From Paguma larvata (Eukaryota > Chordata > Mammalia > Carnivora > Viverridae), in assembly GCA_030068075.1 (NCBI GenBank), contig CM057829.1, positions 81,155,132 to 81,219,131 on the forward strand: 64,000 nucleotides of DNA. Direction: 5' to 3'. The notes beneath the pieces are model-generated. The model was not told the origin of the DNA, made no database searches, and was given only the letters and a program-made list of their open reading frames with translations. The stretch's first letter is position 1. Every line of letters starts with the position of its first letter. Below are positions 22,168-32,982 of this stretch, piece after piece. The position numbers and the translations under genes are program-made.

Positions 22168-23720
22168 TCTTGAACATAATAATGAATATGTACATTGTAG
22201 TCTTGGGGACTATCATATACTTAAAAGACCTCAAGTTCTACCCCAATATACATGATTTTGGAGAAAGGTAAACCTACATAAAAATAGCTAAATAGGAGAA
22301 AGAGCTACTGATTTACATTGTTGCTTCTAAGTCGAATATACAGAGATGCAACCCATCTAGCAATGATCACAACTAACCCTTGTTCCCAAGTTTCAACCTG
22401 GTTCAGAAAAAGATGGTCCATTTTTTACTCCCTTATACATGCAGATCATTTCAAGATTCTCACGGAAAAGTTTTACTCATATATTGCCACTTTTAATAGT
22501 TTTGGCTAACCCAGGGCCACCAAACTTGCTGGAAATTGTCTGCCTTGGAAAATTAGTGATTATCGAACCCAGCCTTGTACTCAGCTGACCTATCGAAAAG
22601 TAGTAACAAAATCGCTGTTCTGCTCAGTGCTAGTGTTTATTTAGGCAGCTATGCGGCTAATTGGAAATGAGATGTGCTCTAAGTTAAATACATCAGATTT
22701 CAGAGATTTCAGCTGAAAAAAAGAATGCAAAGTAAATCATTATTTCATTTGCAATATTGATTATGTTAAAATAACATTTTAGATATATCGGGTTAAGTAA
22801 AATATATCATTAAAGTTATGCCCATTTTGTTTTCCTGTTTTCAATGTACTACTAGAAAGTTTAAAATCTTTGTTTTAAATTTATGTGTCACGTTATATTT
22901 CTATTGGACTGACAAGTGGCTTTTCCTAAGGGATTAAGTGGAATCATCACAGGTTTTTAAGCACGTGTCGTGGGAAGGGGGAATCATGACAAGATTTGGT
23001 TCTTTTTGTTCGTTTGTTTGTGTTAGAAATTTAGTGATAGAAGCATAATTTGGATAAGAGAAAAAACAGAAACAAGGAAATCAGTTATCTAAGTTTTTTA
23101 TAAGAGTCCAAACAAGAAATGACAGGGGACTGAACTGTATTTGTGTGCTGGAGGAAAGGTATTGGATTTAAGATGTATTTTTGGTTTAGGATTGGGAGCA
23201 CTTGGGGTTGAGCTAAATGTTTTGATTTAGGAAATTTGGGGAATTAACAATGTTACCTCCAGTGTCTTAGAAGATGTGGTAATATGATAATGTCTTTAAC
23301 AGAGAGACAAAATACAAAAAACAAATTTCTTATATCCCCAAAGGGAACAATAGAACTGACCTGAGAGTGTTAATAGCAATTAGTCACCTAAAAACCAACC
23401 ATCCTACAATAGCTTCAAGTAGTTTACCCCAATTTAGAATCATAAATGGAGTGAAAACATTTAGTAAAACATCTACTAAATTTCTTCTTCCTAGAAGAAG
23501 TTTCTGGGAAGAAACTTGTAAAGCAGAAACTTTTCCCTAAAGCAAAATTTTTCTTTCTTTTTTTTTTCATATAAAGAAATAGCATAAGTATGATATATAA
23601 ACTAACTAAACATAATTACATTATTAGAGTTGTAACCTCATAATTGAGCCATACGGACCGATAATATAAATAATTTAAACTCTCACAACAGGTAAGTTAG
23701 AAGGGGAAATAAATACGTTT
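22168..23720. other. Repeat-poor low-copy sequence
   Basis: About 1.55 kb with no repeat I can name. 22560-22760 looks complex and unique. 23481-23519 holds two nearby short inverted repeats, each with a TTCNNNGAA core. No exon supported. Confidence 0.4.
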
Positions 23721-23737
23721 AAGAGTGGCTACCTCTT

Positions 23738-23963
23738 GGGTCTCATGGGTGATTCAGTCAGTTTAACATCCAACTCTTGATCTCAGCTCAGGTCACGATC
23801 CCACAGTTCGTGAAATCAAGCTGTGTCCAGCTCTACACTGGTAGCAAGGAGCCTGCTTGGGATTCTCTCTCCCTCTCTTTCTGTCCTTCTCCTGTTCACG
23901 TGCTGTCTCTCTCCCTTTCTCTCTCTCTCTCTCAAAATAAATAAACTGTTAAAAAGGATAAAA
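23738..23963 (+). mobile_element. Carnivore SINE, older subfamily
   Basis: GGGTCTCATGGGTGATTCAG head, CTCAGCTCAGGTCACGATCC, GGAGCCTGCTTGGGATTCTC and a CT run with AAATAAATAAACTG tail. Imperfect 17-base target duplication AAGAGTGGCTACCTCTT (23721-23737) / AAGAATGACTACTTCTT (23964-23980). Confidence 0.92.
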
Positions 23964-24109
23964 AAGAATGACTACTTCTTTAAGCCAAAAATTCAAATAA
24001 TTGCAATTAATCTCAAGGGAATTATTTTTGTAGTCTATGTTTCCTCATATTACTACACTGATTGGTTGGAGCAAATACTATGTTGAAACCCCAAATATTG
24101 AAAGAAATA

Positions 24110-24240
24110 TTAATGCTTCTTTCATCTATTCAACCAGTGTTTGTCTTGTACCTACTATATGTGCTGAAACTTTGGGAGACCATAGTAAATTGAACAGACT
24201 TACTGTGTCTCATGCAGTTAGTAGTTTAAGCTTGAGAGCA
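24110..24240 (-). mobile_element. L2 LINE 3' end, antisense
   Basis: TTTCATCTATTCAACCAGTG, TGTACCTACTATATGTGCTG and ATAGTAAATTGAACAGACTT match antisense L2 ('tcattcaacaaatatttattgagcacctactatgtgcc'). Confidence 0.65.
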
Positions 24241-24589
24241 AAATCATTATTTATAGTATGTTTTATAAGTGCAATGATGAATTTGACGTTGCTATAGGCA
24301 TACTTAGAAGAGGCATGTAATCCAGGTTTGGAGAGTGTCTAGAAAATCAAGAGTCCAGTCTAGAGAAAACAACATCTATATTGAGAATCAAAGGAGTAGG
24401 ATTAAATTAGTTTCAATTAGGCTAGTTACAGGTGGAGTACAGTGAGGACAATGTGCAAATGAGGTAAGAGATACGGTGACACATTCTGGTTTTAGGAAAT
24501 AGGTGATTTAGTTGAAACATTGAGGCTATAATATTGGGTTGTCATTCATTTAAACTAGAATGAATGGGAATCACATAAGAAAAGGCTTT

Positions 24590-24816
24590 CTTTTTTTTTT
24601 TTAATTTTTTTTAATGTTTATTTATTTTTGAGAGACATAGAGGCACAGCGTGAACAGGGGAAGGACAGAGAGAGAGGGAGACACAGAATCCGAAGCAGGC
24701 TCCAGGCTCTGAGCCTGTCAGCACAGAGCCCGACGCGGGGCTCGAACTCACAGACCGCGAGATCATGACCTGAGCTGAAGTCGGCCGCCCAACCGACTGA
24801 GCCACCCAGGCGCCCC
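24590..24816 (-). mobile_element. Felid SINE (SINEC_Fc type), young, antisense
   Basis: Near-consensus antisense copy: TTTAATGTTTATTTATTTTT, ACACAGAATCCGAAGCAGGC, GACGCGGGGCTCGAACTCAC, GACCGCGAGATCATGACCTG and GAGCCACCCAGGCGCCCC. It retains several CpGs. Target-site duplication AGAAAAGGCTTT (24578-24589) / AGAAAGGGCTTT (24817-24828). Confidence 0.97.
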
Positions 24817-24828
24817 AGAAAGGGCTTT

Positions 24829-25289
24829 TAAATCATAGTAAGAGTTAGAGATTTTTCCCAAAATCTTCTATTTTAATTTTATGCCTTTGATACTGTTTAT
24901 TTTTAAAGTACATGTTACTTTTTGATACTAAAAGTTCTAGTAAGAATAAATTATACAACTTCCAAAAAGAAAAATCTCCATGTATTAATGTGGACAGATT
25001 AATGTCTGGACTTCTTTTTAAAGAAAACAATTGGTTGTACCACAATTTGTATAAAATAAATTATGCTTATGTATGCAGAGAAAATTTCAGGAAGGCTATC
25101 CACAAACTATTTCTGAAACACATAATGACTACCTGTGGGAGTGTATTTGGGTGAGTTTGATGAAGGAAATATATGCAATCTATAATGATTGAGAGGGAAT
25201 AGAAAAAAATAAGGAAATGCTTATCAACCCTATAGTAAACAAGAAAGAAGAAAAAATATATTAAAACACTTTAAATATGGTAGAATTCT
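24829..25289. other. AT-rich low-copy sequence
   Basis: Short overlapping frames on both strands (24845-25154) carry no recognisable protein features. It borders the L1 block to the right. Confidence 0.4.
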
Positions 25290-27350
25290 ATATATTATTA
25301 TTATCAACAAAATTTTAATGGGTTAAATAAGTCCATTAGAGACTAAATAGCAAAAAATTACAATAGATTTCAAAAATCCAGCTAACTGGTGTCTAGAGGT
25401 GACACATAAAATACAAAAACAAAAGTAAAAAGAAAGAATGGGAAAGAGAAATTTTGAGTAGACCTCAAAGGAGTGAAAATATTGAATTAGTAATTTACAA
25501 AACTTCCTATAAAGAAAACTTTGCTGGTGAAATCTACAAACACTTAAAGAACACTTAATTCCAATCCTTCACAAATTCTTCCAAAAAAATAGAGGGAATA
25601 CATTCTGACTTATTCTATGAGGCTGGCATTATCTTTTATCAAAACCAGATAAAGATAACAATGAAAATAAAACTACTCAACTATATCCCTTATGAATATA
25701 TACACAAAAATTCTTGACACAATACTAGCGTACTAAGTCCAGCAACATATAAAAAGAATTATATACTATGACCAAATAAGATTTATTCCAGGAATGCAAG
25801 TTTTATTTAGCATCCAAAAATTGATCAATATAACACACCATATCAATAAAATAAAGGACAAAAACCACACAAACTTTTCAATAAATACAGAAAAAGTATT
25901 TTACAAAATTGGACACCCTTTCATAATAAAAGGATTAAAAGAATGAGGAATATAAGGGAATTTAGTCAATCTGATAAAGAGCATCTCTGAAAACCTACAG
26001 CTCACACCATACTCCATAGTGAAAGAGTGAATGCTTTCCCCTTACAATCAGAGAAAAAAATACAACAAACAAATAAATGTGTCTGTAATCATCGCTTGTA
26101 TCCAGTATAGCACTCGAGCTTTTAGCCAATGTAATTAGAAGAAGAAAAAAAAAAGTGATAAAACATGCATTGGAAAAGAAATAAAACTGTCTTTTTTAAA
26201 TGTTTATTTTATTTTGAGAGAGAGAGAGAGAGCATGCACAAGTTGGGGGAGGGGTAGAGAGCTGGGAGAGCAAAAATCCCAAGTAGGCTCCATTCTGTCG
26301 GCATGGAGCCCAGTGTAGGGCTTGATCTCACAAACATGAGATCATGACCTGAGCTGAAATCGAGAGTTGGAAGGTTAACCGACTGAGCCATCCAGGCGCC
26401 CCAGACTTAAGACTATCTTTATTTGCAGATAATATTATGTTGCATATAGAAAATCCTAAGGTGTCCTCAAAATAACTACCGGGACTGATAAATGTACAAG
26501 ATTGCAATATGCAAGATCAATATAAAAAATCTACAGAATGGGAGAAAATATTGGCTAACCATATTTCTGATAAGTCACTTATATCTAGAATACATCCAGA
26601 ACACCGGCAGCTCAACGAAGAAAATGCAAGTACCCAACTCAGAAATGGCCAAAGGATACGAATAGACATTTCTCCAAAAAAAGATTTACGAATGGCCAAT
26701 AGGCACATGAAAAGATGATTAACATTAGTCACTTGGGAAAGGGAAATCAAAGCTGTAGTGAGATACCACTGCACACCCACTAAGGTACCTATATAGTAAA
26801 GGGAAAAAAAAGACAGATGATTATAGGTGTTGACAAAGATGTGACTGAACTGGACCCTCCACACATGGCTGATGCAAATGTTAAACGAAGCAGCTGCTTT
26901 GGAAAACAACTTGGCAGTTCCTTGAATTTTTAAACACAGAGGTACCATGTAATCCAGAAATCTACTTCCAGATCTATTCCTAAGAGAAATTGAAGAGGTG
27001 AAATATACACACGCAAAGACTTATACATGAATGTTCATAATGCAGTTTTATTCCTAATGGCCAAAATGTCAAAACAAACTAAACGCCTATCAACTCATGA
27101 ATGTATAAACATAAATGGTATATTCATGTAATTAAATCGGACTCGGCCACACACACACAAAAATGAAGCATCGATATATGCTAAAACATGGGTGAATCTT
27201 TAAATCATTTTGCTAAGGGAAATATGCCAATCACGAAGACCACATATTATTTGATTCTATTTATATGAAGTGTCCGGAACAGGCATATACACAGAGAAAA
27301 AAAAAATAGGTGAGTTGTTTCTAGAATCAGAAATGGGGGGTAACAGGAGT
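25290..27350 (+). mobile_element. L1 LINE, ORF2 to 3' UTR, internally deleted
   Basis: Sense L1 ORF2 hallmarks in order: AAAACCAGATAAAGATAACA, GATTTATTCCAGGAATGCAA, CATATCAATAAAATAAAGGA, then after a nested SINE TTATTTGCAGATAATATTAT, GAAAATATTGGCTAACCATA, AAATGGCCAAAGGATACGAA, ACATTTCTCCAAAAAAAGAT and TTATTTGATTCTATTTATAT. At about 26532 the sequence jumps from the 'fingers' region to 'aatgggagaaaat', skipping several hundred consensus bases. Frames are broken throughout, so it is a dead element. Confidence 0.85.
26195..26402 (-). mobile_element. Carnivore SINE nested in L1, antisense
   Basis: TTTAAATGTTTATTTTATTT tail, GA run, GGGCTTGATCTCACAAACAT, GAGATCATGACCTGAGCTGA and GAGCCATCCAGGCGCCCC head. 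It interrupts L1 ORF2 between AAAACTGTCTTT (26183-26194) and AAGACTATCTTT (26408-26419), an imperfect target duplication. Confidence 0.94.
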
Positions 27351-27885
27351 TCGTCTGCTAATATGTGTGAGATTTCCATTTGGATGATGAAAATGCCCCT
27401 GTGGTCAGAGAACTTCCTTAAACTTTTACTTCAGGATCAATTCGCTAGCTACCAATTCTCCTGGCGTTTCTTTATCTGAGATCGCCTAGTTTCCCCTTCA
27501 TTCACGAAGAGTAGTTTTCATCAGATGCTACGTTGACAGTTCTTTTCTTTCCGTACTTCGAAAAATATTGGAAATTGAAACTATTGAAAACTATTGAAAA
27601 ATATCGTGCCGCCTCCTTTTGGCCTCTGTGGTCTCCGGCGAGAAATCCACTGCTGTTTAAACAATGTGAGCCCCATACACCCCAGCGGCCCTGTAGGTAA
27701 GGTGTCATTTCTCTCCTACTGTTTTCAAGATGTTTTTTCCTTTGTCTTTACTGTTAAGTTCGACTATGATTTGAGTTTTGGTTTGAGGTTCTTTGGGATT
27801 CTAGTGTTTGGGATTCACTTAGCTACTTCCATCTGCATGTTTCTTTTTGTCTTTTGCCAAATTAGGAGACTTTTCAGCACTATAT
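27351..27885 (-). mobile_element. L1 LINE ORF1-region fragment, antisense
   Basis: The plus strand reads ACGTTGACAGTTCTTTTCTT, TTTGGCCTCTGTGGTCTCCG, GAGAAATCCACTGCTG and AAGGTGTCATTTCTCTCCTA. This is the reverse complement of the older mammalian L1 ORF1 C-terminal region ('gatttctcatcagaaaccatggaggccagaag...gaactgtcaacc'). It lies between two sense ORF2 pieces, so it is a separate or inverted L1 segment. Confidence 0.7.
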
Positions 27886-28478
27886 ACGAACTATACTTAC
27901 CCCTATACTTAAAGTGAAAGACTAACATTCTCTTAATCGTGGAAACTAAGTACAGATGTTCACCGTAAGTACTTTTATTTAACTTAGTGCTGGAAGTTGC
28001 AGCCAGCGAAATAAAGCAATAAAGCAAATGAAAGGCATATGAACCTGAAAGATTGAAATAAAACTGTCTTTGAGATGACATGATTGATCATCTTTCTAGA
28101 AAATCTCAAGTAATACACAAAACAAAAGAGAAACAAAATAAAAATCCCTTCTAGCATGAATAAATGAATTCATCAAGGATGTAGGGCACCATATAGACAT
28201 ACAAAAATCAGATGTATTTCAATACACCAGCAATGAGTATATGTATAAAAATGAGTATATGTATAAAAATGCAATGCCAAAGACAGTTGCTTGAATATGA
28301 ATGAAATGCATAACACTCTAACATATATATATATGAGTTATATGCTGAAAACTAAAAAAAAGTTGATAAATAAAAGAATAAACAAATGGAGAAGCATGTC
28401 ATATTCAGAAATTGGAGGACTCAAATAGTAAACACATCAATTATCTCCAAGTTGATACACTACTTTAAATGCAATTCT

Positions 28479-28692
28479 CTTTTTTTAAATTTTTTTAATG
28501 TTTATTTATTTTTGAGACAGAGACAGAGCATGAGTGGGGGAGGGGCGAAGATACAGGGAGACACAGAATGTGAAGCAGGCTCCAGGCTCTGAGCTGTCAG
28601 TACAGAACCTGACACGGGGTTCGAACTCAGACCACGAATCATGACCTGAGCTGAAATCCGACGCTCAACCGACTGAGCCACCCAGGCGCCCC
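28479..28692 (-). mobile_element. Felid SINE (young) nested in L1, antisense
   Basis: TTTTTAATGTTTATTTATTT tail, ACACAGAATGTGAAGCAGGC, GACACGGGGTTCGAACTCAG and GAGCCACCCAGGCGCCCC head. Perfect 13-base target-site duplication TAAATGCAATTCT (28466-28478 and 28693-28705), itself part of the interrupted L1 ORF2 ('ttcaatgcaatccc'). Confidence 0.97.
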
Positions 28693-28952
28693 TAAATGCA
28701 ATTCTTAAAAAAATCCCAATTTGATTTTTTTTCATGTAGATATAGACAAGATTTTTCTAAACTTTGTATGGAAAGGTAAAGAAGCTACATCAGTTAAAAT
28801 AATTTTGAAAAGAAAAAAAAATAAAGCGAAAGTAATCAGTCTCCCTTATTTTATAGGCATAGTTATCAAGATTGTAGTATTGGCTGAGGGATAGACAAAT
28901 CTATCAGTTGAAGAGAATAGATACCTTGTAATACAACTACACAAATATGATT

Positions 28953-29172
28953 TAAAAAAAACTTAAAGTTTATTTATTTTTGAGAGAGAGAGAGAGAGGC
29001 AGGGCGTAAGGGAGGGAGGGCAGAGAGAGAGAGACACACACAGAATTGGAAACAGGCTCCATGTTCTGAGTTGTCAGCACAGAGCCTGATGCGGGGCTTG
29101 AAATCATGAACCTTAAGATCATGACCTGAGCCAGAGTCAAACACTTAACTGACTGAGCCACCCAGCCACCCC
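28953..29172 (-). mobile_element. Felid SINE nested in L1, antisense
   Basis: AAAGTTTATTTATTTTTGAG tail, GA run, GATGCGGGGCTTGAAATCAT, AAGATCATGACCTGAGCCAG and GAGCCACCCAGCCACCCC head. Splits L1 ORF2 just before the TGATTTTTAACAAAAGTGC segment. The target duplication is imperfect and unclear. Confidence 0.93.
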
Positions 29173-29327
29173 TGGTCAAGTGATTTTTAACAAAAGTGCA
29201 AAAACAGTTCAACAGAGGAAAGGTAACCTTTTCCACAAACAGTGCTGGAATAATTAGATAGCTACAAGCAATACATTCACACATACACCTTAATTTAAGC
29301 TCACACCACATACAAAATGACCTGAAA

Positions 29328-29970
29328 TTGTTCTAAATTCTTCACAACTCCACAACACTTTTTTAATCTTTTTTTTAAATTAAGAGCCATCCTAAATATA
29401 TCTCATGTGGTTTTAATTTGTATTTCCATGATAAGTAGTGAGGTTGAGAATCTTTTCATATATCTATGAGCCGTTGGTATATCTTCTTTGGAGAAACGTC
29501 TATTCGAGTCCTTTGCCCAGTTTTTTAATAAGATTATTGGGTTGTAGAAGTTCCTTATGTTTTGGAAATGATCCCCTTATCAGATATATGGTTTACAAAT
29601 ATTTTCTCCTATTTTGCTGGTTGCCTTTTTTTTTTAACTTAAAATTATTTATTTATTTTGAGAGAGAGATAGACTGCATGAGTGGGGGAAGGGCAGAAAG
29701 AGAGAGATTGGGAAAGAGAATCCCAACCAGGCTCCGCATTGTCAACACAGAGCCCCACTCAGAGCTCAAAGTCACGTAATCGTGAGATCATGATCTGAGC
29801 TGAAATCAAGAGTTGGATGCTTAACCGACAGAGCCACCCAGGTGCCCCTGTGCTTGTTGCCTTTTTACTCTATTGGTTATTTCTTTTGCTGTACAGAAGC
29901 TTTTCAGTTTGATGTAGTCCTATTCGTCCAATTTGCTTTTGTTGCTTGTGCTTTTGGTGTCATACTGGTA
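29328..29970 (-). mobile_element. L1 LINE ORF2 fragment, inverted relative to its left neighbour
   Basis: Antisense ORF2: TCTTTTCATATATCTATGAG, TTTGGAGAAACGTCTATTCG, TTGCCCAGTTTTTTAATAAG, CTTATCAGATATATGGTTTA, TTTTCTCCTATTTTGCTGG, then after a SINE GCTGTACAGAAGCTTTTCAG and TTTTGTTGCTTGTGCTTTTG. By consensus order it covers the stretch just downstream of where the sense piece at 27975-29327 stops. Confidence 0.85.
29631..29848 (-). mobile_element. Carnivore SINE nested in antisense L1
   Basis: TTAACTTAAAATTATTTATT tail, AGAATCCCAACCAGGCTCCG, TGATCTGAGCTGAAATCAAG and GAGCCACCCAGGTGCCCC head. Target-site duplication TGCTGGTTGCCTTTTT (29615-29630) / TGCTTGTTGCCTTTTT (about 29851-29866), which is L1 sequence. 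Confidence 0.93.
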
Positions 29971-30449
29971 TGCCGGTTTATATACACTAATAGAATTATC
30001 AACCCACCAAAATCTAAAGTAATTTTTTCCTGTCATCCATTTGCTCTCCAGCTTCTAACAAGTCTAACAAGATAAGCAGGTAAGACAATTAAGAAAATCC
30101 GCAATTTTTAAATTTCTTTATTGTTATTTTTTCCTACATGTTCTTCTCAGCTTAAGAAACGAAATCACTGAAGTAAACTGGGCAAGTTAACATTTAATGT
30201 GTTGCCGTTAAAAATTTTCGAGATCAAGTTAATTTTTAAGAATGGTTATTATTAAGGAAATAATTTCAAATTATATAAATGTTGAATATGTATAATTCCA
30301 TGAGACTTAAATGGGATGATTTCCATATGGAATGCATTTACCAAGCACTACAATAGTTTTAGAATCTGTCTGCCATATTAACTTTTTCTCTATCCAATGC
30401 ATAGATAAAATTTAGGACAAATATCTTGACCTTTTAGATAATATTCTAC
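29971..30449. other. Low-copy sequence
   Basis: About 480 AT-rich bases with no recognised repeat or gene. Confidence 0.4.
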
Positions 30450-30837
30450 ATTAGTTTATTGAGTCTGCCATAACAAACACCACAGACTGGAGAGCTTAAA
30501 CACCAGAAATTTATTTCTTAGAGTTTTGGAGGCTGCAAGTCCAAGATCAAGTTGTCTACAGAGTCAGTCTTATTCTGACGCCTCTCCTTGGTCATCTTTT
30601 CCCTTGTCTCTCTCTGCACACGTGTGTCTGGGATCTCTCTCTGCATGTCCCAATCTCCTATTTTTATAAGGACACCAGTGATATTGGATTAGAACCCACC
30701 CTAATGGCTTTCTTTGAACTAAATCATCTATTTACAGGCCCTGTCTTCAAATATAGTCACATTACAAAGTACTAAGAGTTAGAGCTTCAACATTTAAATT
30801 TTGGAGGACACAGGTTCTGATATCTTCGTCACTTGTC
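30450..30837 (-). mobile_element. ERVL-MaLR-type LTR, antisense, nearly complete
   Basis: The plus strand shows TGAGTCTGCCATAACAAACA, CCACAGACTGGAGAGCTTAA, GTTTTGGAGGCTGCAAGTCC, AGATCAAGTTGTCTACAGAG, TATAAGGACACCAGTGATAT, TTGGATTAGAACCCACCCTA and TTTTGGAGGACACAGGTTCT. This is the antisense order of MST/MLT1 LTRs. Solo LTR without coding sequence. Confidence 0.87.
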
Positions 30838-31161
30838 ATAAGAAACACAGACTCAGTTTAGTAAAGTTATCCTGGTTTATGGTAATAATCACATTTTCAG
30901 AATGAATCTGAAATCGAAGTATTACTTCCTCCTATAATTAAGGCTATGAGTAGCCTGTCTTCTGAGAGTAAGAAAAAATGAGGATCAGGTCTGCTTCTTG
31001 CTTTTCCCATCACAAATCCTACTGTTCTTCTCTGTCTTCCTAACTCTAGCTCATTATTTTCTCCAGGACTGTACTCACCATTTATATTCTCAAGGATGAA
31101 TCATGTGCCAAGCCCACGTGTCTCTAAAATTTCAAGATACCTTGTTCTCTGAATGATTTTT
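30838..31161. other. Low-copy sequence
   Basis: About 320 bases between LTR and SINE, nothing recognised. Confidence 0.4.
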
Positions 31162-31176
31162 AAAAGTCCATCTTTT

Positions 31177-31387
31177 GGGGTGCCTAGATGGCTCAGCCCA
31201 TTAGGCATCCAACTCTTGATTTTGGCTCAGGTCATGATCTCATGGTTCATAAGATTGAGCCCTACTTCTCTCTCTATGTCTCTCTCTCTCTCTCTCCATC
31301 TCTCTCTGTCCCTCCCCGACTCATACTGTCTCTCTCTCTGTATCTCTCAAAATAAGGAAATAAACCTTAAAGAAAAATTAAAAAATA
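31177..31387 (+). mobile_element. Carnivore SINE with internal deletion
   Basis: GGGGTGCCTAGATGGCTCAG head and TTTTGGCTCAGGTCATGATC. The body between the B box and CT stretch is missing: GAGCCCTACTTCTCTCTCTA joins straight into CT repeats. Approximate target duplication AAAAGTCCATCTTTT (31162-31176) versus AAAAATCCTTCTCTT (31387-31401). Confidence 0.9.
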
Positions 31388-31401
31388 AAAATCCTTCTCT
31401 T

Positions 31402-32399
31402 GACTTGGGAGGAGAAAGGACTCCACACAGCCCTGTCTATTGGAGGTGGGGCTAAGACCCACAGGACACTAATAACTCTTCTAAAGATCTTCTGCAAATG
31501 TCCAGTATCCTTCTGTCTTCCCAGCCTCTTTTATAGGCCGAAGGTAGTAGTTTGCTAAAAGAAACAAAATTAATATTATGATTTCTCCTTTTTTACATCC
31601 TACATGGTGATCTCACACCTTAGCTTAGAAAATAGCATCTTTTGTCTTGGGTCTTCAAAGTAATTGAAACATTAAAGGTTTTATTTTAAATATTCTGCTC
31701 CTTAGCTATTATGATGCCATAGGATTTGTGAATTTTTCCAAAATAAATGTTTTAAAAAGAATAAAATAAAGAGGTCATGCCCCTTCTCACTGCCATGCAA
31801 TCATATGTCTAGGACAAATGTACAAATAATAAAATTAGTATGTAATAATTTAAAGTTATAGGAAAATTATTGGTTAAAATGGAGCTAAAAGACTCAAAAT
31901 GCATATAATTCTCAAAATAAATTTTTTAAAATTTAAGAAAGATGGATATTGCCACAAATTTACTAATGAGTACAAAGATTTTACCTCTTCTAAGTCATTT
32001 AAGAATAGTAATCATCATGAAAATAATTGGAAGCTTAGCTCATGAATAAAATGATGCTTTCATGTTCAGTCTCCCTTAGAGGTGAATTTAAAGGGTTTAA
32101 ATGTTCATATTTAGAATGCAAGTTAGCAGTTTCCAGGACCTGTAACCAGTGGTAGAAATGGAAGATGAAGCCATGGGCTTGCCCCTTTTTGTTCCTGAAA
32201 GCTGTGTGTCTATATAGAGGGGATCTTGCACTGCGCAGATGGTTAATCAATTGCAAGTGTTCTCCTCTATCTGGCAAAATGCCACTCAAGCTCAAACTCA
32301 AAACGACACTCAAAAAAATGATAAGATGGTAATTTGGCAACCCAAGGCATCTGTTATACACTCCTGTCATCAAAGAAAAGAGAAAGTATGTCCATTTAA
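31402..32399. other. Low-copy sequence
   Basis: AT-rich. Two opposing frames at 32035-32373 and 32239-32511 overlap and are not supported as genes. Confidence 0.4.
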
Positions 32400-32505
32400 T
32401 TACTCATTCACTTACTCAGTTCATACAAAAGCTGCTAAGCACCCATTACATGCCAGGCAGGCATGGGGCACTATAGTGCTACCCAGAAGGATGTTTAGAC
32501 CTAGA
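32400..32505 (-). mobile_element. L2 LINE 3' end, antisense
   Basis: TACTCATTCACTTACTCAGT, GCTAAGCACCCATTACATGC and CAGGCAGGCATGGGGCACTA fit antisense L2 ('tcattcattcaacaaa...gagcacctactatgtgccaggcactg'). Confidence 0.6.
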
Positions 32506-32949
32506 CTATAAAGTACCTTGTATAAGACAGGTAACTGTCAGGCATGTGTAACCATTTTCATATATATATCAGTTATCCAGAGTCACTGATACTTAAATCC
32601 CTACGTTCAGCATTGTTCAGCTTCTGGGTCCTGATCAAACAAGACCATATTCAGAAGGTCAATGGTGGTGGTAGAGATGGGCATCAAGAGTTATCATTAT
32701 TACTGTAAGGCTACTATTTTGGGCATCAAGGGGAAAACGCTAGGCATCTCTACGGTCACTGAGATATAACATTCCTTTAATACTTGCAATGTTTGCTTGA
32801 CTCTCATGACTGGGCCTGTCTTGGTTTCCTTTTTATATTCCAGCCTCCTGTGTACATGGAGGTTACTTATAGGAGTTCACAGTCAGGTGTAAGAATCATA
32901 TCTTTGAAAATCAATGGAAAAAGTTATGAAGCTAGAAAGATAAATAGAT

Positions 32950-32982
<33 letters not shown>
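32950..32982. repeat. (GATA)n microsatellite
   Basis: About eight uninterrupted AGAT/GATA units. Likely length-variable. Confidence 0.95.

Larger units (their letters stand above)
27975..29327 (+). mobile_element. L1 LINE ORF2 fragment with two nested SINEs
   Basis: Sense ORF2 order: TAACTTAGTGCTGGAAGTTG, AAATACACCAGCAATGAGTA region, AATTGGAGGACTCAAATAGT, ATTGTAGTATTGGCTGAGGG, TGATTTTTAACAAAAGTGCA and AAACAGTGCTGGAATAATTA. Reading stops at about 29327, where the sequence turns directly into antisense L1. An 18-base tandem duplication sits at 28233-28268. Confidence 0.85.

Noticed and set aside
26517..26948. 143-codon minus-strand frame
   Set aside because: It is the antisense of L1 ORF2/3' sequence (26403-27350).
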